DNA from: Clostridia bacterium DTU080
GTDB taxonomy: Bacteria; Bacillota; Limnochordia; DTU080
DNA length: 13,201 nt
Direction of reading: 5' to 3'
NCBI GenBank assembly: GCA_001513395.1
Contig: LFTP01000153.1
Coordinates: 1-13,201, forward strand
Positions within the stretch are counted from its first letter, which is position 1. Every line of letters starts with the position of its first letter. A model generated the notes under the pieces. It saw only the letters and a list, made by a program, of their open reading frames with translations. It was not told the DNA's origin and searched no databases. A program made the position numbers and the translations under genes. Below are positions 1 through 7,173 of the stretch, in pieces.

Positions 1-437
1 ATACGTAGCAGCTCATCCGCACTGACGGCAAAAACCGTATTAGGCGAACCCGCCGAGGCATAGACAACAGGATAGTCCCACAGATGCTCGTCAAGAACAA
101 CGCGCAATGGCTGTGCGTGCCCGATGGGAGCCACCCCGCCGATCACGAAACCAGTTATCGAGCGCACTTCCCTGGCGTTAGCTTTGCGCACGGAACATCC
201 AGTCAGCTCTTCCAAGCGTTCCGTACTCACTCTGTGACGTCCGGAGACAACTGCCAGGATCGGGGTTTCCCCGGCCATAAAAAGCAAGCTCTTTGCGATC
301 TGCCCTTCATCCACTCCGATAGAAGCCGCGGCTTCAGAGGCCGTTCGGGTTCCCGACGGGAATTCCATCACTTCCGCATCGGATCCGAGACTCTGCAGCA
401 GATCTTGTACACGTTGTGTAGCCTCAGGCAATGACAC
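1..437 (-). CDS. YbaK/EbsC-family aminoacyl-tRNA deacylase (3' end cut by window)
   Basis: The first 145 codons are visible, running off the left edge; family members are about 155-165 residues, so only a short C-terminal piece is missing. The family hydrolyses wrongly charged tRNAs (for example Ala- or Cys-tRNA-Pro) in the cytoplasm. Seen in the translation: the conserved lysine in IAKSLLF (K49), the glycine-rich GGVAPIGHAQPL segment (about 100-111) and the ASAGSPNTVFAVS strand (about 127-139), all in the family's order. The start is GTG at 435-437 (protein begins MSLPEATQRV), preceded by GGAGGT at a spacing of about 7 nt. A sigma-70-like promoter lies at 472-501. Which mischarged tRNA it edits cannot be told from sequence; close relatives include ProX and general YbaK proteins. 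Confidence 0.87.
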   Translation of the reverse strand, partial: MSLPEATQRVQDLLQSLGSDAEVMEFPSGTRTASEAAASIGVDEGQIAKSLLFMAGETPILAVVSGRHRVSTERLEELTGCSVRKANAREVRSITGFVIGGVAPIGHAQPLRVVLDEHLWDYPVVYASAGSPNTVFAVSADELLR

Positions 438-471
438 AAAGACACCTCCGAGCCTAGCTGTCACCTCTCAC

Positions 472-501
472 AGTCTATCTGACTTCAGCAGAGCCTGTCA
501 A
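472..501 (-). promoter_or_regulatory. Sigma-70-like promoter of the YbaK-family gene
   Basis: On the minus strand a perfect -35 TTGACA (501-496) is followed after 18 nt by TAGACT (477-472), four of six matches to TATAAT. Transcription would begin near 465, giving a leader of about 28 nt before the GTG at 437. Confidence 0.5.
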
Positions 502-552
502 TCACAGGTGGGCGGGGTGCCACGGGGAAAAACGGACATCCGACGACCAATA

Positions 553-587
553 CTAAGGGCCGTCTCACCTGAGGAGACAGCCCTTGG
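553..587 (-). terminator. Hairpin terminator after the DUF2680-like gene
   Basis: An inverted repeat of 12 bp (arms about 555-566 and 574-585, one G-U pair, 7-nt loop) lies about 25 nt past the stop of the minus-strand gene ending at 612. On the minus strand it is followed only by a weak T-rich stretch (TTAGTATT), so termination efficiency is uncertain. No plus-strand gene ends here. Confidence 0.6.
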
Positions 588-611
588 TCCGAACACATGG
601 TATGTTGATTG

Positions 612-1109
612 TCAGTCTTCTTGTGTCTTGGGTGAAAGCGTCCGATGATGGAAACGTCTTAGCATACCTCCCGGTAAAGCACGCCGTGGAGCAATCCCTC
701 TTCGCCACGGAAGCCCTGTCAGCTGGCCGCGATTTCGTGCCACCCGGCCCACGGCAGCCAAACGTTTCGCCTGCTCTTCCGTGAAAACGCCGTCTTCGAC
801 CAGTTTCTTAAGTTCCTCCCTGCGAAACTCTCTGCATCTTTCCTGAAGCTCTTTCAGCGCCTGTTTTTGCTCGGAAGTCAAATTGCCGAGTGCAGGTGTC
901 CTCATACGTGCAGTCATGTGTCTGGCCAGATCGCGGGAGATAAGACCTGCCTCCAGTTGAAGAGAGATCATCTCTTTGCGTAACTCCCGCATCTTGTCCT
1001 GGATAACTGTCAGGGCCTCGAGTTGTTCTCTGACAGGAGCGGCTAACGCCCCGGTCGAGACAACTAACGTCGCCAACAGAACCACACCCAGTACGATCCG
1101 ACGCTTCAA
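612..1109 (-). CDS. Secreted DUF2680-like (YckD-type) small helical protein
   Basis: Predicted 165 residues from a TTG start at 1109-1107. That start is chosen because AGGAGG sits 9 nt upstream and because it puts a clean signal peptide at the N-terminus: basic KRR, then a hydrophobic stretch, then an ALA-A cleavage site near residue 23. The longer frame back to 1271 would bury the signal peptide behind 54 unlikely residues and run close to the tRNA terminator. The mature part is charged and helical. The segment LTSEQKQALKELQERC followed by VEDGVFTEEQAKRL matches the style of DUF2680 proteins, whose function is unknown. A second, weaker copy of the helix-turn (MRELRKEMISLQLEAGLIS) lies just before it, so the protein looks like an internal duplication. 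The tail is rich in R and G. A possible extended -10 (TGCTATCAT, 1152-1144) lies upstream. Confidence 0.72.
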   Translation of the reverse strand: MKRRIVLGVVLLATLVVSTGALAAPVREQLEALTVIQDKMRELRKEMISLQLEAGLISRDLARHMTARMRTPALGNLTSEQKQALKELQERCREFRREELKKLVEDGVFTEEQAKRLAAVGRVARNRGQLTGLPWRRGIAPRRALPGGMLRRFHHRTLSPKTQED

Positions 1110-1118
1110 GTATCGCAA

Positions 1119-1124
1119 CCTCCT
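1119..1124 (-). promoter_or_regulatory. Ribosome binding site that sets the TTG start of the DUF2680-like gene
   Basis: The minus strand reads AAAGGAGG, with the AGGAGG core at 1124-1119 and 9 nt to the TTG at 1109. It fixes the start inside the longer open frame. Confidence 0.7.
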
Positions 1125-1264
1125 TTTCCCAGATGGCGACTCAATGATAGCACCCGATTGTGAAAAAAATATGGCAAAACTGTGAAGGAGGTGGGATCCT
1201 AGCGCCCTTGCAGGTGACTGGCACCACTTCAATGGAATAGGTCGACTGACTGCTTGGCCCCGCA

Positions 1265-1310
1265 GAGACAATCAAAGAAGCCCGCCATGAAAATCGGTTC
1301 ATGACAGGCT
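1265..1310 (-). terminator. Intrinsic terminator of the tRNA-Ala gene
   Basis: Just after the tRNA 3' end the minus strand forms a 13-bp stem (arms 1310-1298 and 1291-1279, two G-U pairs) with a 6-nt loop, followed by CTTCTTTGATTGTCTC. It begins 5 nt past the encoded CCA, which indicates a single-gene tRNA transcript. Confidence 0.78.
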
Positions 1311-1315
1311 TTCCT

Positions 1316-1391
1316 TGGTGGACCCGAAGGGATTCGAACCCTCGACCTCTGCGATGCGAACGCAGCGCTCTCCCAACTGAGCTACAGGCCC
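1316..1391 (-). tRNA. tRNA-Ala (anticodon CGC), CCA end encoded
   Basis: A complete 76-nt cloverleaf reads on the minus strand: acceptor GGGCCTG pairing with CGGGTCC, D stem GCTC/GAGC, anticodon stem CTGCG/CGCAG around the loop TTCGCAT (anticodon CGC, reading GCG codons), T arm GAGGG-TTCGAAT-CCCTT, discriminator A, then encoded CCA (1318-1316). The acceptor stem carries the G3:U70 wobble pair, the main identity element for alanyl-tRNA synthetase, which independently supports the assignment. Confidence 0.96.
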
Positions 1392-1412
1392 AAGATCACT
1401 ATGACCGTGCTT

Positions 1413-1441
1413 ATTATACAACACTCCGGCGTCCATGCCAA
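1413..1441 (-). promoter_or_regulatory. Consensus sigma-70/SigA promoter of tRNA-Ala
   Basis: The minus strand has TTGGCA (1441-1436), a 17-nt spacer, and a perfect TATAAT (1418-1413). Predicted transcription start is near 1406, about 15 nt before the mature tRNA 5' end. This is the strongest promoter match in the window. Confidence 0.85.
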
Positions 1442-1531
1442 GGCATCGCATCAGGTTTTGCCACGTAATTTCCCCCAACCCTTGGCCAATACTGGAGCTG
1501 ATGAGCAATTATCCTGGTTCGGGGTGAGTGT

Positions 1532-3415
1532 ATGCCCAAAGATACTGCCACGATTTCGGATTCGCAACTGACACCGAACAAGGACATTCCCCTGCGCCCG
1601 TTTCCGATCACGGTCCCTTTGCTCACCTTCTCTTATGATAGCCTATTTCGACCGCCGCCCGAAGAGGAGTTCACTGAAGAAGAGCCTGTCACGGAGAGTT
1701 TCGGGGTGAGCTTCTCCCGTTCATCCGCCAACAGCCTTTTCGAGCAGATGCACAACAACACCTGGGCTCCCATTGCCTGGTACAGTCTGGCCGTAATGGC
1801 TGAGAGGCTGTCTTTGCAGACGCCGGATGACGAATTACTCGTGCTGTCAAACCTGCGCGAAAGATGGCATCGGGTAGGAGCAATCACCTATCCCCACCAA
1901 GTGGAGACGGTCAAAAGAGTGATGAAAGAGATGGGCGGCCGAGCTATCCTGGCCGATGAGGTGGGATTGGGAAAGACCATTGAAGCCTGCATGATCCTCA
2001 AAGAGTACATGCTGCGCAATATGGTAAGCCGTTGCCTGATCCTCACCCCGGCCAGCCTTCGTTGGCAATGGTACAGTGAGCTCAAAGAGAAATTCGCCGT
2101 GGTGGCGGCCATCCAACGCTCAGAGTATGATTGGGAGCGCTGTCCGGTGCTTATCGCCAGCCTGGACACGGCAAAGAGAGCGCCCCACAGCGAGATCATT
2201 CAAAACGTCAACTATGACCTGGTGATTGTAGATGAGGCTCATAAGCTGAGAAATCCCTCTTCCATGAACTGGCGTCTGGTGAACAGCTTGCACAAGAAGT
2301 ATCTGCTCTTGTTGACCGCCACTCCTGTACAAAATGATTTGCGGGAGCTTTACACCCTGATATCCCTGCTCAAACCGGGTCAACTGGGTACATATCGTCA
2401 GTTTCAGCAAAAATTCATGATCGACAAGCGTATGCCACGCAACCCCCAAGCCTTACGGAGGCTGCTCAGTCAGGTGATGATACGCAACCGCCGCCAAGAC
2501 ACTCCTGTTGAGTTCACTAAGCGTCATGTGCAATCAATAGCCGTTGATTTCTCCCCGGCGGAAAAAGAGGCTTACACGGCCTTGTCTCAAGCTCTGAGAT
2601 CCAGTGCTCACACCTGGGGAGCTATGACTGGCAGTGCTTTATCTTTGCTGATCCTGCAGCGCGAGTTTTGCTCATCACCCGTGGCCGCAGCAGTGACACT
2701 CAGGAAGCTTTTGACCAAAAGCGAACATCCCGACCATATCCGCATCTATCAGGATCTGCTCGGCATGATCGAGGCCTGTTACGTTTGCAGCAAAGCAGAC
2801 AAGCTTCTGCGTATCATCGGTGAGATCGAAGACAAGGTGATCGTCTTTACGGAATACCGGGCCACTCAACAGTACCTACGTGCTTTGCTTGAGACAGCCG
2901 GCTATGCCACCCTGGGATTTGACGGCAGCCTGTCCAGCAGCCGCAAAGAGTGGGTGCGTGAACTGTTCCGCAAGGCCGGTCACGTCTTAGTAAGCACCGA
3001 ATCCGGCGGCGAAGGTCTCAATTTCCAGTTTGCCTGCCATGTCGTCAATTACGACCTTCCCTGGAATCCGATGCGCCTGGAGCAGCGCATCGGTCGTGTA
3101 CATCGCCTCGGTCAGACACGGGACGTGCACATTTATAACCTAGCTGTCAACGGAACGGTCGAGGAGTATATCTTGTTCTTGCTGTACGAGAAGATCAACA
3201 TGTTCAACCTCGTGATCGGCGAGCTGGACATCATCTTGGCTCAGCTGGGACAGGGAGGCGGTATAGAGCGTCGTCTGTATCAAATCGCCTCGGATGCTAT
3301 CGAGAATCCGGATTTGTGGCAAGAGCGTCTTGACGAACTGGTCGATGAGTTCACTCAGGCGACGGAAGATGTACGCAAAAGACGCGAACGGATCGATAGC
3401 TGGTTGACATGGTAA
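1532..3415 (+). CDS. SNF2-family ATPase (YqhH-like), module 1
   Basis: A 627-residue superfamily 2 ATPase of the SWI2/SNF2 class, expected to translocate on double-stranded DNA and remodel protein-DNA complexes. Motifs in order: Q-like HQVETV (about 122), Walker A DEVGLGKT (142-149), Walker B DEAH (234-237), TATPVQ (262-267), second RecA domain beginning KVIVFTE (435-441), STESGGEGLNFQ (498-509) and arginine-finger motif QRIGRVHRLGQ (518-528). Residues 541-580 (helical, ending GELDIILAQLG) follow the core. The first 100 residues include an acidic, proline-rich stretch (PPPEEEFTEEEPV, about 41-53) that the paralogue at 8628-10337 lacks; without it the size is close to the about 557-residue Bacillus YqhH, as I recall that family. 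Start ATG is preceded by GGGGTGA. It overlaps the next gene by 7 nt, as in a coupled pair. No convincing promoter; a weak TTGGCC/AATTAT pair lies at 1482-1512. Confidence 0.9.
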   Translation: MPKDTATISDSQLTPNKDIPLRPFPITVPLLTFSYDSLFRPPPEEEFTEEEPVTESFGVSFSRSSANSLFEQMHNNTWAPIAWYSLAVMAERLSLQTPDDELLVLSNLRERWHRVGAITYPHQVETVKRVMKEMGGRAILADEVGLGKTIEACMILKEYMLRNMVSRCLILTPASLRWQWYSELKEKFAVVAAIQRSEYDWERCPVLIASLDTAKRAPHSEIIQNVNYDLVIVDEAHKLRNPSSMNWRLVNSLHKKYLLLLTATPVQNDLRELYTLISLLKPGQLGTYRQFQQKFMIDKRMPRNPQALRRLLSQVMIRNRRQDTPVEFTKRHVQSIAVDFSPAEKEAYTALSQALRSSAHTWGAMTGSALSLLILQREFCSSPVAAAVTLRKLLTKSEHPDHIRIYQDLLGMIEACYVCSKADKLLRIIGEIEDKVIVFTEYRATQQYLRALLETAGYATLGFDGSLSSSRKEWVRELFRKAGHVLVSTESGGEGLNFQFACHVVNYDLPWNPMRLEQRIGRVHRLGQTRDVHIYNLAVNGTVEEYILFLLYEKINMFNLVIGELDIILAQLGQGGGIERRLYQIASDAIENPDLWQERLDELVDEFTQATEDVRKRRERIDSWLTW

Positions 3416-4191
3416 CTAACAGGGAATTCCGCAGTTTTTCCATCCGGTTTTTTGAGACACTCGGGGCCGCGCTTTCAACGGAAAACAAGCTCCTGCGTGT
3501 TGAGCTCACTCCTGAGCAACTGGCCGAACTGGAAGGCCGGATTGGACCGCGGCCGTTTTGGGAAGTCGAGCGTAATGAACAGACAGTGCTTTATTTAGCC
3601 TTCGATGAAAAGGACGCGGCCGACCCCCGCGCCGAGCTGATCTGTCCCGGCAGCCATCGTTTTGAGCAAATGCTGGCCTGCGCTCATCGACTGGGCCGTA
3701 TCGCTCGCTTCACGTTGGTGCCGAAAGACCAAAAGCGGCCATCAGCAGCCGTTTACCGCACGAATATGCTGTTTCATTTTCGCATCGCCTGCCTAGGTCA
3801 ATGGAAATACGAGCAGCTGATCGAAGCCTGCGTCGATATGACCGACGGCACCATCAACCCCGAGATACCTCAGCGTCTGCGCGACCATGACATCACCGAA
3901 GAACTCCCCAAGAATCTTGAGCCACAAAGAATCGAGGTCACCGAGGCCTGGCATATCGCCCGCGAGTATGCTACACAGCTTCTGCGGACGCAAGACGACG
4001 GCTGGGCTCGGGAAGCTCTTTTGGCCATGGCCCAGGAGCGATGCATTTTGGAGCGATTCTTTCCCGACACCGATGATGAAAGCGATGATGCTTTGCACCG
4101 GCACCATCTGTCGGAGCTGGAACGCCGCACCAAGCCGCGGGCTTATGCCCGGACACGGCTGGCAGCGATGGTCTTTGCTCAGTATCCTTGA
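3409..4191 (+). CDS. YqhG-like partner protein of the SNF2 ATPase, module 1
   Basis: 260 residues, no signal peptide or membrane segment, and no catalytic motif that I recognise. The ATG lies inside the last codons of the ATPase gene (overlap 7 nt), so translation is probably coupled. Order (SNF2 then this), length, and several local patterns agree with Bacillus YqhG: an N-terminal RFFETLGA helix, RPFWEVE (about 48-54), a central GRIARFTLVPK stretch and a late acidic segment ILERFFPDTDDESDD. That match is from memory of the family, not a search. The N-terminal half also resembles the partner protein of module 2 (7174-8631): compare RFFETLGA with RFVLAFLGA, and YRTNMLFHFRIA with YHVQLLFGFRVA. 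Its 3' end overlaps the convergent helicase gene by 13 nt. Likely role, by inference: a regulatory or substrate-binding subunit of the ATPase. Confidence 0.7.
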   Translation: MVTNREFRSFSIRFFETLGAALSTENKLLRVELTPEQLAELEGRIGPRPFWEVERNEQTVLYLAFDEKDAADPRAELICPGSHRFEQMLACAHRLGRIARFTLVPKDQKRPSAAVYRTNMLFHFRIACLGQWKYEQLIEACVDMTDGTINPEIPQRLRDHDITEELPKNLEPQRIEVTEAWHIAREYATQLLRTQDDGWAREALLAMAQERCILERFFPDTDDESDDALHRHHLSELERRTKPRAYARTRLAAMVFAQYP

Positions 4192-6662
4192 TTCTTTCGT
4201 GCTTTGAGTCGCTCCATCTGCTGACGCAGTCGTCGTTCCGTATTCTCCGGCAAGGGCGGGGCAGCCTCGCGTTCGATATACGGCTCGTCAGCATGATTTG
4301 AAACCCCTCGCAGCCCTGAGATAAGAGGCGATCTCCGCTTGCGCGGCACATATTCTTCGCGTTCGAGCAAGGCATGCAATAAAACCAGAGCGGCCTCTTT
4401 ATCAGGCACACGGCCCTTTGTCTCAGCGTCCACATTCCCGATGGCGTCCGGCGGCACCGGAGCACCCACGCAGGAGGGACAGCCGTCAAAGCAGTTGCAG
4501 CTTAGAATCAGATCACAGCAGGCGCTGAGTACCTCCTCCACCAGCTCGTAGGCTTTCAGAGCGAAGCCGGCTCCGCCTCTGTAGCGATCAAAGACAAATA
4601 CCGTGGGTACGCCGGTATTGGAAGAGTCCACCACGGTACCTATATCACTGGGGTCGCACATAGCGTACAGTGCAAGTACTTCGCCGATGACATTGGCTAT
4701 CCCGACCAGCCCCTCCATGGCGCTGACTCCCGCTCTTCGCGCCGCCTGAAACGCTTTCATGGAAGGAGACAACCACATGGCGCAGGTATCGAGTGAAATA
4801 GGCGGCAGATCCACTTTGCCAAAACCTATGCTGTCCCGCTCTCCCAGCTTGACTTTCTTGAACATGTAAGTGATGAAAGTCACTGCCACGTCGCCGAAAC
4901 TGACCCTGCTGCCGCGCCAGCCGGTTTGGGTTTGCTCTGACTCGACCCGTACCCGCCGATCCGTAATAGCCTGTGTGTAGTAGTCCACATCAGCCCGGTG
5001 TACATAGCTTACCCGCTCTTCCAGATCCAGCCGCGAAACCAAGTAAGTCTCGCCGTCATGCAGATAGACGGCCTCCGTATACAGCTGAGTAAAGGCTGAT
5101 ACCTCGTCCGTCGACCCGATCACCTGATTACGCCCCTCGGTGGTGTCCACGATGGTGTAGGTGTTGTCGCAGGCATTGCGCAGTGAGAAATCATCCGCCG
5201 GATAGCCTCGACCTACCCAGTACCACGCATTGCCCTGGCGGACGATTTGTCGGTCCTCCGACAAAAGATCTATCAGAGCCGGGGCAAACTCTCCGAAGTC
5301 TCTCTCCGCCAACACTGATAGGGGAAGCTCGAAGATGGCCGTTCGCAGGTGGTTGAGCACAACATGGGGATTGTCAGGATCGACAATGGCATGTTCACAA
5401 CTGCGACCGAAGAAATACCGGGGGTGCTGCATCAGGTACTGATCGAGCGGCGCATTGTGAGCCAGCAGAATAACCAATGCCTCCTCTTCGCCGCGTCCTG
5501 CACGTCCCGCTTGCTGCCAAGTGCTGGCTACCGAACCCGGAAAACCGACAATCAGGCAAGCATCTAAGCCCCCGATGTCTATACCGAGTTCCAAAGCATT
5601 GGTAGCCACGACTCCCAGCAGCTCTCCTTGAAAAAGCTGTCGCTCAATCTCTCGCCGTTCACTGGGAAGATAACCTCCCCGGTAAGCGCGCACCGCCCGC
5701 GCCAACCCGGGACTCTCTTTTTGCAGCTGTTCACGGGTATAGCGGTATAGCAATTCGGTGACGGCCCTGGTTCGACAGAAGGCGATCGTCGGGATGCGGC
5801 TTTTTATCAACCGGACCATCAAGGGGACCGCATCCGCCTGCGGGCTGCGGCGCTCCATGGTCTCGCCGAATACAGGGGGGTTCCACAGCACGAAGTACTT
5901 GGGTCCGCGAGGTGATCCGTCCTCATCAATGACCACAAAAGGCTCGCCCGTGAGCTGAGAGGCCAACTGATCCGGATTGGCGATCGTCGCCGAGGAACAC
6001 AAGAACTGAGGTTTTGAACCGTAATGACTGCAGATACGCTTTAGCCGCCGCAAGACATTGGCTACATTGGAACCGAAGATCCCGCGATAGGTGTGAATCT
6101 CGTCTATGACCACCCACTTTAACGAGCTGAAGAACTCAGCCCATGCGGCATGGTTGGGCAGGATCCCCGAGTGCAGCATATCAGGGTTGGTCAGGATGCA
6201 ATTGCCTTCCTCACGCAGACGCCGCCTGGTCACCGCCGGAGTGTCGCCGTCATAGGTACCGGCCTGTATCTTCAAGGAGGGATCAAGTTCCTTGAAGCGC
6301 AGTAGACTGCGCAGTTGATCCTGAGCCAAAGCCTTCGTTGGAAACAGATACAAGGCCTTGGATCGGTTGTCCTGGAGCAAAGTCTCTAGAACCGGTATGT
6401 TGTAACACAGAGTCTTACCGCTGGCCGTGCCCGTGACGACAATGATATTTTGACCCGCCCGCGCCGCGTCAATGGCCTGAGCCTGATGGGTGTAGAGCTG
6501 CTCGATGCCATCGGACTGGAGGGCTTTCATTATGGCCTCCGGAAGCGGTTGAGCCGTGGCGGCAAAGCGCGCCCGACGGGCGGGCAGCGCCTCCACGTGC
6601 ACCACTTGCCCGGCGTAATCGGCCTGGCTTCTTATGTGTTCTATAAAGCGCAAGGCATTCAC
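4179..6662 (-). CDS. mrfA: DEAD/DEAH-box helicase with C-terminal DUF1998 zinc domain (MrfA/YprA type)
   Basis: 827-residue superfamily 2 helicase. Seen: HQAQAI Q-motif (about 59-64), Walker A TGTASGKT (77-84), DEIH Walker B (187-190), SAT (224-226), TNALELGIDIGG (354-365) and QQAGRAGR (383-390), then a long C-terminal region ending in a cysteine cluster C715/C716, C722, C724, C728, C731 (CNCFDGCPSC). The wording YLFPTKALAQDQ, YDGDTPAV, NPDMLHSGILP and YRGGYLPSERREIE is characteristic of the Bacillus YprA/MrfA family, a 3'-5' translocating helicase that acts with the exonuclease MrfB in repair of mitomycin C damage. The protein is about 80 residues longer than the roughly 750-residue Bacillus protein; the extra C-terminal part is basic and helical (RRLRQQMERLKARK). 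The start is GTG at 6662, overlapping the stop of the upstream acetyltransferase (GTGA). No MrfB-like gene is in the window. Confidence 0.88.
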   Translation of the reverse strand: MNALRFIEHIRSQADYAGQVVHVEALPARRARFAATAQPLPEAIMKALQSDGIEQLYTHQAQAIDAARAGQNIIVVTGTASGKTLCYNIPVLETLLQDNRSKALYLFPTKALAQDQLRSLLRFKELDPSLKIQAGTYDGDTPAVTRRRLREEGNCILTNPDMLHSGILPNHAAWAEFFSSLKWVVIDEIHTYRGIFGSNVANVLRRLKRICSHYGSKPQFLCSSATIANPDQLASQLTGEPFVVIDEDGSPRGPKYFVLWNPPVFGETMERRSPQADAVPLMVRLIKSRIPTIAFCRTRAVTELLYRYTREQLQKESPGLARAVRAYRGGYLPSERREIERQLFQGELLGVVATNALELGIDIGGLDACLIVGFPGSVASTWQQAGRAGRGEEEALVILLAHNAPLDQYLMQHPRYFFGRSCEHAIVDPDNPHVVLNHLRTAIFELPLSVLAERDFGEFAPALIDLLSEDRQIVRQGNAWYWVGRGYPADDFSLRNACDNTYTIVDTTEGRNQVIGSTDEVSAFTQLYTEAVYLHDGETYLVSRLDLEERVSYVHRADVDYYTQAITDRRVRVESEQTQTGWRGSRVSFGDVAVTFITYMFKKVKLGERDSIGFGKVDLPPISLDTCAMWLSPSMKAFQAARRAGVSAMEGLVGIANVIGEVLALYAMCDPSDIGTVVDSSNTGVPTVFVFDRYRGGAGFALKAYELVEEVLSACCDLILSCNCFDGCPSCVGAPVPPDAIGNVDAETKGRVPDKEAALVLLHALLEREEYVPRKRRSPLISGLRGVSNHADEPYIEREAAPPLPENTERRLRQQMERLKARKNQGY

Positions 6663-7108
6663 GAGGTGGCCTCCTCGAGCGAGTCGAAAGAGGCAACCAT
6701 CTTTATGTGCGGAATACCCGCCTCCAGGAATTCCTCTCCTTCGGGGACAAAGCCAAAGCGCCCGTAGAAGCCAACCGCTGTGAGCTGAGCGTGTACATAG
6801 ACTCCCTCCAAGCCTTCACGTCGGGCCACATCCAACAGTGCCGAAAGGAGCCGGCTGCCCACTCCCTGCCCTCTGTGTTCGCGCAGCACAGCCATGCGCC
6901 CGATACGTCCGACCCGATCCTCGATGACCAGTCGCGCCGTGCCTATGACCTGATCGCCTAACCAGGCCACGACATGCCTGGCGGAAGCATCCAGGCCATC
7001 GCTTTCCAGCTGCGGCGCCACTCCTTGTTCCTCTACAAAAACCCGACGCCGCACCTCCAGACCCAAAGACAAGGTCCGTTCATCAGCAACCGTATCAATA
7101 TGAAACAC
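6659..7108 (-). CDS. GNAT-family N-acetyltransferase (YjcF-like)
   Basis: 149 residues, a single GNAT fold using acetyl-CoA. Seen: VRRRVFVEEQGV (19-30) and LESDGLD (34-40), typical of the YjcF/ElaA-like branch; IGRMAVLREHRGQGVG (69-84), containing the acetyl-CoA pyrophosphate-binding R-G-Q-G-V-G loop (79-84); and VHAQLTAVGFYGRFGF (105-120), motif B. The start is GTG at 7108-7106 behind GGAGGGGG. The stop overlaps the GTG of the helicase gene by 4 nt, so the two are translated as a coupled pair. The substrate is unknown; small molecules are as likely as proteins for this branch. A link to DNA repair is only positional. Confidence 0.88.
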   Translation of the reverse strand: MFHIDTVADERTLSLGLEVRRRVFVEEQGVAPQLESDGLDASARHVVAWLGDQVIGTARLVIEDRVGRIGRMAVLREHRGQGVGSRLLSALLDVARREGLEGVYVHAQLTAVGFYGRFGFVPEGEEFLEAGIPHIKMVASFDSLEEATS

Positions 7109-7137
7109 GTAACCCCCTCCAAAAACAGCGGCGACTC

Positions 7138-7167
7138 ATTCGACGATGTGTTCTGCATGGGGGTCAA
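7138..7167 (-). promoter_or_regulatory. Possible promoter of the acetyltransferase-helicase pair
   Basis: In the 65-nt gap after the upstream gene the minus strand shows TTGACC (7167-7162), 18 nt, then TCGAAT (7143-7138). The -35 is good and the -10 poor, so this could equally be read-through from the SNF2 module. Confidence 0.32.
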
Positions 7168-7173
7168 GGTTTC

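Noticed and set aside
84..434. 116-codon open frame on the plus strand
   Set aside because: Antisense shadow of the YbaK-family gene, whose conserved motifs read on the minus strand.
1110..1271. N-terminal 54-residue extension of the DUF2680-like protein
   Set aside because: It would hide a good signal peptide and an ideally spaced AGGAGG, and has no protein-like pattern.
1482..1512. Promoter TTGGCC/AATTAT for the module 1 SNF2 gene
   Set aside because: Spacer of 19 nt and weak hexamers; too poor to list as a feature, though some promoter must lie in 1392-1531.
3971..4489. 172-codon minus-strand frame across the junction of the two convergent genes
   Set aside because: Out of frame with both well-supported genes; composition (many R, S, W, C) is typical of a shadow frame.
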